Below are positions 56,481 through 64,000 of a DNA stretch of 64,000 nt, in pieces (position 1 is the first letter of the stretch; each line of letters begins with the position of its first letter). The translations under genes were made by a program, and so were the position numbers. This DNA is from Chionoecetes opilio (taxonomy: Eukaryota; Arthropoda; Malacostraca; Decapoda; Majidae), in assembly GCA_016584305.1 (NCBI GenBank), contig JACEEZ010013983.1, forward strand, positions 183,501 to 247,500. Reading direction: 5' to 3'. A model generated the notes under the pieces. The model did not search any database and was not told where the DNA came from. It saw only the letters and a list, made by a program, of their open reading frames with translations.

Positions 56481-57178
56481 TCCATGTATTTCCTGCTCCT
56501 CACCTCAAGGTCGAATCTTTTTTTATTTCATTTGCGGAGGAATTCATGCTATAATCGTCCTGTGTATGCATGTCAGACTTTGCTTTGAGTTTGTTTGTTC
56601 CAGTCTGCTCGGTCGTCAAGACCCTGGCTGCTAGAGGTCACGTTAAAAGTATGCTAGATGACATTATCGTTGTTGATGTGATCGCGTTAGTACGTAACTT
56701 GTGAGGGGAAATTATTCTCCCACAAGCCAAATTATTTGCACTATGTAGTGACTAAAGTGTATAAGATTTTTTTTATTTTTAAGGAACGAGGGAAGCTTCA
56801 GTTACAAAATGATAAATTGGAAATAGAAATATGAGGATCCCTAACCCGCCTTATCCCAGAAAAATGTATGTGATCAATCGCGAGTAGATGATTTACGTAC
56901 TTAGAAATATGTCCTTATCTTTCCTAATGCTTCGAACATTTTAGATAAGGTTCATGCATCATACAAATATTCTTCACCAAATTTCAATGGCAGTTTGAAG
57001 AGTTGAGAGAGATTGTCACTGGAACAATCAACATTCAACCTTAGGATGATGTTTTGATCCTGTGAGCCATGAATATCATCTTGCCACGATCAGGTGCAAT
57101 CAGCGGCGGCGGTGGTCGAGTTAGTCTTGTAGCTCATGTCAGTGTGATGCTTGGGTCGTAATGATGTTTTTCCTGCAG

Positions 57179-57317
57179 GATACGGCGCGGCGTCTCCGAG
57201 AACTAAAGCGGGCAAGATTTTTTGCATCTTCTATGGTCTCATCGGCTGTTCGAGTGGGATCCTCTTCTTCAATCTGTTCTTGGAGCGCATCATCACCTTA
57301 CTGGCCTTCATTATGAG
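57179..57317 (+). CDS. KCNK13-like: THIK-type two-pore potassium channel, exon with first filter and M2
   Basis: First of five visible coding exons of a K2P channel. Acceptor TTTTCCTGCAG, donor GTGAGT. The exon begins inside the Gly codon of the first selectivity filter (G)YG. It goes on as GKIFCIFYGLIGCSSGILFF and NLFLERIITLLAFIMR, which matches the filter-to-M2 region of vertebrate THIK-1/THIK-2 (KCNK13/KCNK12) nearly residue for residue. K2P subunits form dimers with two pore loops each and carry background potassium current at the plasma membrane. The upstream exons (M1, extracellular cap, first pore helix) were searched for by eye back to 49 kb and not found; they probably lie beyond long introns. 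No start codon or promoter can be given. Confidence 0.95.
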
Positions 57318-57719
57318 GTGAGTGTCGTCCACATCCCGTGCGTAACCTCCACCTGCAAAATAGAAAACGTAAAAGTTATGTAAACCAGACACCCACAAGT
57401 AGCACAGATGTCTGATTGTTTTGTGTATTGTGTAGCGCAGGTATTGGAGGCAAACAATTGGGAATTAGCAGCAGCTCGACTTTGAGCACCCTTTGTAGGG
57501 CCCTCAAAATTACTATCCTTTCAGCTCCAAAACCAAATCCTTCAACTCAGAGAGGTCTTGGTTGTGACACAGAAGTAGAATAAAGGAGCCCTGTCAGTTG
57601 GTATGTGACTCCATCAAGTAGTATGAGTCTTATTGGTCTCTGAGCCCCTATATTAAGAAAGGAACCCGCCCCCCACCCTCGCCCCATGCCTCTGGAAGAC
57701 GCAGCACCGCCTCTGATCC

Positions 57720-58260
57720 CTGAGTTATAACAATATTGACCTCGCCTAATTTTCGTCTGATCAAGGTTCTTAGAACATGGAATTATCTTCACCTGGCCAC
57801 GCTAGTATATGCTGTCATAACGGTTCTCCCACTTACAGGTTTATTTTCTATATTGATAGGTTGTCACATCATCGTTAAACAAGTTCCCGTTTTTTTCAAA
57901 AAGGAACTTGGTAACTACATGTCTCCCTCCCTCCCGCGGCCTCGCTACACAAGACATAATAAGACTTTCTACCTATTTTCATCCCTATTCTGTCCAACTT
58001 ACTAATGCAAAGGTTAACCAGTACCTTCATTATTTCATCCCTTTCTCCGGTAAACTCTGGAACTCTCTTCCTGTTTTTATGTATCCACCTTCCTACAACT
58101 TAAATTACTTCAAGAGAGGAGTATCAAGGACCTCCCGAACTAAGTTAATTGGCCCATTCCCTTTTCTACAATTTCTTACTGTCTGCTTTATAGGGTCTGG
58201 CAGCACAGCGGGTTTTTGTTACATTTTTTTTTTGCCTTTAGCCAGACCCTTATGATGTAA
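57720..58260 (+). mobile_element. LINE 3' fragment in the channel intron
   Basis: Two overlapping plus frames read like the C terminus of a non-LTR reverse transcriptase ORF: RPRYTRHNKTFYLFSS, then after a frame change HPYSVQLTNAKVNQYLHYFI and SGKLWNSLPVFMYPPSYNL. The WNSLP and FPxSYNL motifs are widespread in such proteins. 5'-truncated and broken. Confidence 0.65.
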
Positions 58261-59290
58261 AAAAAAATCAGGGGAGCCCCAATACATTTGCTGATGGCAT
58301 TTGGAGGTGAGAAGGTCCAGTGTGACACCCTCTAAGCATATATTACAGCAGTAACTTTTTTCACCAATTAGTAAGAACATGACATCGACTGACACTTTGC
58401 CGACACTAGTTACGGCTGGAAACGCCCCACTATGTAAAAGTACTACCTATACAGCATTTATATCTTCAACAATAGCAAAATCTTTAAATGCATGCAGCAT
58501 AACATCAGGATAGCCAACACGAACAAGGCACTACAACCGCCACCATCATGCTGCTTCAACACATGTCAGACCTTCCCTGGATATTAGAGAAATAGTTCTT
58601 TGATGTAAGAGGAATTTCTATGCGGAATTCCCTCCCACATTCAGATGTACTTTTCTCTAATATAAATAATTTGAAACAGCCCTCTTAGTCTGGCTAATCT
58701 TGAAACTATTTGAATATGTTGATTAAGTAGCATTAATACTTGGTTATTAGTTTTAGTGCATATAACGCATTTACTTGTTTTTTTGTCTTTGATTGTGTAA
58801 ATGTATTGCTTATAAGCGATTACTGTCGCATTAGCAGCATGTGGATACCTTGAAAGCTAATATGTTAGATTGGGAAGCCCATCAGGTAAGGAACCTGGTA
58901 AAATTAAATCACAAAATCAAACAATGCTAATCACTACATTCAACATATATTTTACACATATCAGTAACTGATTAACACTAACAAAGAAAAATAAATGAGG
59001 TTAACGTCATCCAAATAGGTATCAGTAGATCAAGGCGACTTAGTAATGTGCTGAAGCTGCCAAAGTCTACAGACTTCTCATGTGTTTCTTGATATAGATA
59101 AGTGTTCATAGTACTTCTGATAAAACATTAAGAATTCTACATTCCAGAAATTTCACTAGTGTGTGTGTAAAGTCCAGTGTGTGTGTACTTCTTGTGTGTG
59201 GAAGTCATGAAAGAAGAATTGCACGTGATTTTCTGGGAATTACTTCTAGAGTAAGCATTTGCATTCTCTTTGGGCGCTTTTGATCTAGCT
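58261..59290. other. Intronic sequence, no further feature
   Basis: AT-rich intron of the channel gene; only short frames. Confidence 0.5.
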
Positions 59291-59297
59291 TATTTTT

Positions 59298-59408
59298 CTA
59301 GTCTCTTATGCAATGCTTCATCACGAAAATCTTTGTACCTTTCCGATGAAATGTTATGTTACCATTCCTGCTTCTCTGGGTGCAGCCATATACAAAGCAA
59401 GCCGGCAT
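59298..59408 (-). pseudogene. THAP-domain first exon or fragment, minus strand in intron
   Basis: Reads MPACFVYGCTQRSRNGNITF followed by HRK. Met-Pro, Cys-x4-Cys and the FHR triplet are the hallmarks of the N terminus of a THAP zinc finger, a DNA-binding domain related to that of P-element transposase. After FHRK the DNA shows AGGTACAAAG, a possible donor, and the open frame then ends within 14 codons. The later Cys-x2-His pair and AVPTIF motif are not seen nearby. So this is either a first exon whose partner lies further down the minus strand, or an orphan fragment. Confidence 0.45.
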
Positions 59409-59568
59409 GAAGACAAAATGTAGAGGTCTGTGAGTGAATGGCCCGTGTCGCGTCAGATAAGCAAAGTTGTGAGTCAACTTCCGCGCCTTGGAGCTGAGGG
59501 GCAAGGCCAGGCTGAGTTTCACAGATGTGACATCATGGCCTCTCCTAATATCGTACCTCCATGCTTAG

Positions 59569-59773
59569 GACACGCCACGTGATGAAGCAGCGGAGGAGGG
59601 CGGCAGCAGCAGGGGCACAAGGAGTGATTGAGAACGGGGAACGACGAAGCTCCCAGGACTCTATGGAGGACTCTAGCCTGGACGCCTGGAAACCCTCCGT
59701 GTACTGGGTCATGTTCTACCTTTCCATCGCCTCGATTATCGTCGGCTTTCTTGGAGCCATCATGTTTATGAAG
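59569..59773 (+). CDS. KCNK13-like: THIK-type channel, cytoplasmic linker and M3 exon
   Basis: Acceptor CTTAG, donor GTTAGT. Its first base completes the Arg codon left open by the previous exon (AG+G), then THVMKQ-type basic residues (RHVMKQRRRAAAAG) follow. An acidic Ser-rich loop (SSQDSMEDSSLD) leads into KPSVYWVMFYLSIASIIVGF, the third membrane helix, ending LGAIMFMK. The linker is where K2P channels are often phosphorylated and bound by regulators; specific sites cannot be named from this. 205 bases, phase 2 in and phase 0 out. Confidence 0.93.
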
Positions 59774-60149
59774 GTTAGTTATTGAGGGGGCAGACTGTCT
59801 ATCATATGGCTGTTAATATTGATAACAATAAAGGTGGTTTTACACGGTCACGATTTCGCTCAGTGAGCAGACTTATCTTAAGAAACTTTAGCTGAGCTGC
59901 TCATGGAACTGATTACACGGTCATGCTATTTTCGATGAGCAATCTTGTCCAAAACAATAACAGCGCGGCATGGAGAAAAGACTATTTTGAGGGAAAATCA
60001 GCTTCCACTGCTATTGTTACCAGTTGATTTGTTGATTCTGTATATGTGTACGTTATTAAGTAGGCTACTACAGTAGCAGAAGTTACCCGCAATAATTATG
60101 ATGCTCTGAAAGACAATCCGAATGGCTTTGTACACGTAACACCGTCTTC

Positions 60150-60151
60150 AT

Positions 60152-60214
<63 letters not shown>

Positions 60215-60222
60215 CCGTCAGG
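60150..60222. repeat. CT microsatellite
   Basis: CT array in the channel intron, immediately before a SINE. 59774-60149 is unique intron with nothing recognised. Confidence 0.9.
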
Positions 60223-60383
60223 GTGGCCTGGTTGGTAGAGCGCTCGGCTCGCGTGCAGAGTCCCTGCATTCGGTCAGCGGTTCGAGCCCACCAAGTTCGT
60301 CCTGGCGTGGTGGCGCTTTGTATAGTCAATAACCTTGTAGTTGGTACTTGCAAAGTGTCTAGATAGGATCAAAGTATCTTATC

Positions 60384-60385
<2 letters not shown>
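60223..60385 (+). mobile_element. tRNA-derived SINE, family E
   Basis: A box TGGTTGGTAGAGCGCTCGG and B box AGCGGTTCGAGCCC, 40 bases apart. The body TTTGTATAGTCAATAACCTT and GTACTTGCAAAGTGTCTAGA is shared with 44925-45085. The tail TATCTTATCTTATCT passes directly into a CT array. Confidence 0.8.
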
Positions 60386-60434
<49 letters not shown>

Positions 60435-60472
60435 CTCTCTTCTCTCTCTCTCTCTCTCTCTTCTCTATATAT

Positions 60473-60508
<36 letters not shown>
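60386..60508. repeat. CT then AT microsatellite
   Basis: CT array growing out of the SINE tail, then AT array (60466-60508). 60509-61089 is intron with nothing recognised. Confidence 0.9.
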
Positions 60509-60509
<1 letters not shown>

Positions 60510-61089
60510 CTTTTCTTCCATCTCTCTTGAGAGAGAGATTAGAGAGAAAATTGATGTAGGTAGGTATGCCCCAGGATGCAAAAAAAACCCATTTCTTTCA
60601 ACTAATGAAGTAATTTAATAAACCTGGCTGAATATAGTTTAAAACTATCCCAGGGATAACCTTAACCTTTCCTGAAAGTTTGGTTGAAATAGGACAGAAA
60701 TGGCGGATCCTTAGCTGGACAGCCGGACATTCAGTGAATTATGGTAAAAATTACTCTGCGGTATTGCTTTGCCATGTTTCACTAACTCCGTAGACGTTTA
60801 TGCAATATTATTATGTTATTATACATATATAATTATCATTGACTTAATTCCCCTGTATGATAGTAGGAATACTAATTCTTACTTATAACAGTGGGAAGGT
60901 AACAGGAGTGGAAGGAACAAGGGTGAGGTATATGAACAGAAGCAAATGTAGATTTATGTCACAGCCACTCCGTGTAGGGAATTGCAAAGAGGTAGTTTCA
61001 AAATAGATAGATAATAAGTTGCAGGCTGCATGCTGTACACTGTTGAGTTGTAGGATCATCATTTTATTTTCGTTCCTTGTTCCTTTCAG

Positions 61090-61176
61090 GTTGAGGAATG
61101 GACGTATGGAGACGCGATCTACTTCTGCTTCGTTTCCTTTGCCACCATCGGCTTTGGCGACTTTGTTTCTGCTCAG
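61090..61176 (+). CDS. KCNK13-like: THIK-type channel, second pore-loop exon
   Basis: Acceptor TCCTTTCAG, donor GTATGA; 29 whole codons. Reads VEEWTYGDAIYFCFVSFATI then GFGDFVSAQ. This is the second pore helix and selectivity filter, with TIGFGD as in other K2P channels (second filters commonly have GFG where the first has GYG). The W at position 4 and the FCFV-S-TIGFGD pattern match THIK channels. Confidence 0.96.
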
Positions 61177-61856
61177 GTATGATAAGATAAAAAAACCTTC
61201 TATGTATCCTTACATATGGGTGTATGTTGATGCTGCAAAAGAATACATGCTATGCATGTTGTGTTGTTATGTGCTTTAAAAAAAAATTAAGACACGATAT
61301 TCCCTTCCAGATTATAAGATATGATATTCCCTATTCGTATATGACACCCATCCATCATGGCACTAGCTTTTAATTCGGTAGGCATCAGTAGAACAATTTA
61401 TTGTATGTTTGCATTGCAGTTATTTGGTAGAATGTTGCGAAAATTACAGTCTCTATATAACATACCACAGCTTGGTAGACACACTTTTCACTTATATTTA
61501 CTCGTTAATGACATTGACAAAATTATGGAATTTGCTGTAGTTCAATATAATAAGTAGTCTTTTCAGTTGTCTCTGACGAGAAACATACATTCCATATACT
61601 TTTTGCAACTCAAGAGCTGGAATATAATATGTTTGCCTTTGCACGTACTCAGTCTGTCCAAAAAAATAGATCATAAGTAGTGAATTATAAATGCGTAAAT
61701 TGAACTACACCAAGGTCGTGTGTGGGATGATATAGTCTGAACTACTGTGTAAGACGATCTTGACAAAGGCGATATACCGAGAATAATTTTTTCGGTCTTA
61801 CAGCATGAATAGGGCATTACTAGTCGCCAATATTCCGGCCAGACTTTATCAGTACT
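61177..61856. other. Intronic sequence, no feature recognised
   Basis: AT-rich intron between the pore exon and the rearranged SINE. Confidence 0.5.
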
Positions 61857-62183
61857 ACCCTCAGAGTTACCATAGTTACCTTCTCCAGGTTACCCCAGGT
61901 ACCCATTTATCAACCCCGAAAGGAAGGAAGTGAACAGCTGGGTAGGCTGGTCACCGGCTTGCCCTGGCCCGGGATCGAACCAGGGCCCGCAGATTCGTAG
62001 CCAGGCACGCTAGCCACTGCACCACGGAGGGACGTGGTAACATGTGGTAACCCGGGAGTCACACTAGCCCTGTGTACCGGGGTAACGGGTCCTCACCCAC
62101 CACAGGCTCTAAGGGCTAATGCCACGGAGATGAGCACCGCATGCCACGCGCAGCTTAGCGTATGCTCCCATCTTTACTACTTA
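61857..62183. mobile_element. Rearranged family-A SINE, head inverted relative to tail
   Basis: 61857-62033 is the tRNA-like head and early body on the minus strand (B box GGTTCGATCCC reversed near 61975). 62034-62183 is the family-A tail on the plus strand (ACTAGCCCTGTGTACCGGGG to AGCTTAGCGTATGCTCCC). In the reference copy at 31-332 both parts share one orientation. The junction lies at repeated GGTAAC motifs. Confidence 0.75.
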
Positions 62184-62578
62184 CCCTCAGAGTCACGTCA
62201 TAGGCAGAGTCGAAAGAGATAACATGGAGACATTGGACAGCCTTACTGCACCTCTTCCTAGTAGCTATATCATAACTGTCATTAACCATTATGCTGACTG
62301 CTTTGCACTGATCAAAATCTCCTAACTGAAAGCTCTTATAATTTTTGTATAAAACATTAAAACATAAGGACTTGTCAAAATGTATGTACGTAGGCCACTG
62401 AGAGGCATTCTGCTGAATTTGCTATATGAAATAGAAGACATTACATGTTTGAGTTAATTTAGCCAATTGCTTCATGTGGACCTTCATATCAATGTAATCA
62501 TTAGAATATATCGGCAAGAAAACTGTTTAACCAATTATGTGCTATTATGCGGGACTCACCTTGTGTATTCTGACTCAG

Positions 62579-62722
62579 AAACCCAACGAGTTCTATGGGG
62601 TGGCTCTGCATGTCTACCGCTTCTTCAACTTTACCGTCCTGGTGTTGGGCTGCTGCTGCATCTACTCCCTCTTCAATGTCATCTCCATCACCATCAAACA
62701 ATTCCTCAACTGTATCATTAAG
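62579..62722 (+). CDS. KCNK13-like: THIK-type channel, M4 exon
   Basis: Acceptor TCTGACTCAG, donor GTAACA; 48 whole codons. Contains YRFFNFTVLVLGCCCIYSLF followed by NVISITIKQFLNCIIK. It matches the M4 helix and proximal C terminus of THIK channels, where the CCIYSLFNVISI-IKQ-LN motif is nearly invariant. The donor is followed after only two more bases by a CT array about 200 bases long. Confidence 0.96.
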
Positions 62723-62727
62723 GTAAC

Positions 62728-62990
<263 letters not shown>

Positions 62991-63593
62991 GCTTATAGCC
63001 TTTGTGACACAAGTAAAGTATTCATCACCACATAGTTACCTGCTTTACTCGTTGTTCATCCAAAGGTTAAGCAAATTGACTGTATAGCAGCAACAGCAAA
63101 ACCAAAAAACGATACTGTAATGCAATTGGTTCATATCTCTGCAAAAGGTAAGAGGGAGAAAACGCAAAGGATGGAAAAGTGCAATTATTCCGAGCGCCAT
63201 TTGATACCTGCCTTTACATTTTCTTGAACTCCTTTTTTTTTTTTTTTATGTGTGTGATACAATAATTACATCATAATATACATCCACGTATTTTAGAAAT
63301 AAATCCAGTAGCTGACCTACCCAGAGTTGTTGAATTCACTGAAGATTTGTTTCCAGCTCTGCCGTCATTACAGTAACGCTAAATACAAAGAATAACATAG
63401 TAGGGTCATCACGGTTACCTTCATAGTTTTCGGTTGCAAATACAAACTGTCTCTAGGTTTATTGGCAATCATATGCGATTCATCCTATATGTTTTCTTGC
63501 TTTTTCTTTGCTTCAGTGTTTTTTTCATATTTCTATATAATTCATATCAGCATCACCTCCATGCGTGTCCCTAATTCCATGTCCTTACAACAG
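62991..63593. other. Intronic sequence, no feature recognised
   Basis: Intron with a T run near 63232-63247 and nothing else identifiable. Confidence 0.5.
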
Positions 63594-63785
63594 CGGACTG
63601 CAACTTGCTGCATAAGTGGCCATTGCAGACCTGGATCTCGCAGGAATGCCATTTCTCCCTCGCGCCAACACAAACATTCCATCAAACGGATAGACGGAGA
63701 CATCGACTCCGTGTATGGCTCTGAGACGGAGCGGAAGCTGTCTGGGGAGATGGTGTCTATGAGGGAATACATCTCATCAAACAAG
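63594..63785 (+). CDS. KCNK13-like: THIK-type channel, C-terminal cytoplasmic exon (not the last)
   Basis: Acceptor TTACAACAG, donor GTGAGC; 64 whole codons. A Cys/Arg-rich start (TCCISGHCRPGSRR) and a basic stretch precede DGDIDSVYGSETERKLSGEM then VSMREYISSNK. The LSGEM-SM sequence is a conserved cytoplasmic motif of THIK proteins, so the exon assignment is firm. The vertebrate protein goes on with a short helical segment after this motif; the matching exon must lie beyond the window. Confidence 0.92.
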
Positions 63786-63867
63786 GTGAGCCAATGATAA
63801 GTGTACATGTCAGATATTTATACAGTATGTACGAGGTGTTGTGTGTGTATGTGTTGTATTTTTAGTG

Positions 63868-63869
<2 letters not shown>

Positions 63870-63950
<81 letters not shown>
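63870..63950. repeat. AT microsatellite
   Basis: AT array in the next intron, close to the window end. Confidence 0.9.
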
Positions 63951-63952
<2 letters not shown>

Positions 63953-64000
63953 TATACATACATACTACATATAAATACTTGTGAAAGTATTCAAATTTAT

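Overview
This window looks like a gene-poor piece of an arthropod nuclear genome, most likely a decapod crustacean. The reasons are very dense, very long dinucleotide arrays (AT, TG/CA, GA/CT), many tRNA-derived SINEs, CR1-like LINE debris, hAT and TTAA-flanked MITEs, and one multi-exon gene with GT-AG introns that is clearly animal. The decapod assignment is inference from repeat style; no diagnostic locus is present. No bacterial operon, CRISPR array or intact virus is visible.

Layout. 1-18000 is repeats only: SINEs, microsatellites, a 33-bp minisatellite, a fold-back element and a hAT MITE. It is present twice head to tail (about 1228-9712 and 9714-17990), joined by a single N at 9713. 18000-25200 is low-complexity, homopolymer-ridden sequence in which a frameshift-broken transposon-associated protein can be followed on the minus strand (about 19578-23312). 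25923-29484 is a degenerate CR1-like retrotransposon on the minus strand. 28724-36408 is a second head-to-tail duplication, again with a single N at the joint (32593). 36430-47450 holds microsatellites, SINEs and LINE 3' ends.

Gene-like islands. 47574-48368 (minus) is a GC-rich open frame for an unrecognised membrane protein. 48667-49212 (plus), head to head with it, is a coiled-coil frame built on ten 14-residue repeats. 52526-53257 (minus) is a J-domain protein copy with two frame breaks and an in-frame stop. 53414-55266 is a roughly 1.85-kb element with long terminal inverted repeats, a second nested inverted-repeat pair, and an ACGG-rich interior.

The one confident functional gene is a two-pore-domain potassium channel of the THIK (KCNK12/KCNK13) type. 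Five consecutive plus-strand coding exons lie at 57179-57317, 59569-59773, 61090-61176, 62579-62722 and 63594-63785. All splice phases agree. The N-terminal exons are upstream, not found here, and the 3' end runs past the window. Its introns carry a LINE 3' fragment, a minus-strand THAP-like exon, SINEs and a 200-bp CT array placed directly after one splice donor.

I did not find a convincing new biological system. The points most worth a second look are the nested inverted-repeat element at 53.4-55.3 kb, the two N-joined duplications (probably assembly artefacts), the 14-residue-repeat coiled-coil frame beside the membrane protein, the fold-back element, and the broken J-domain copy.
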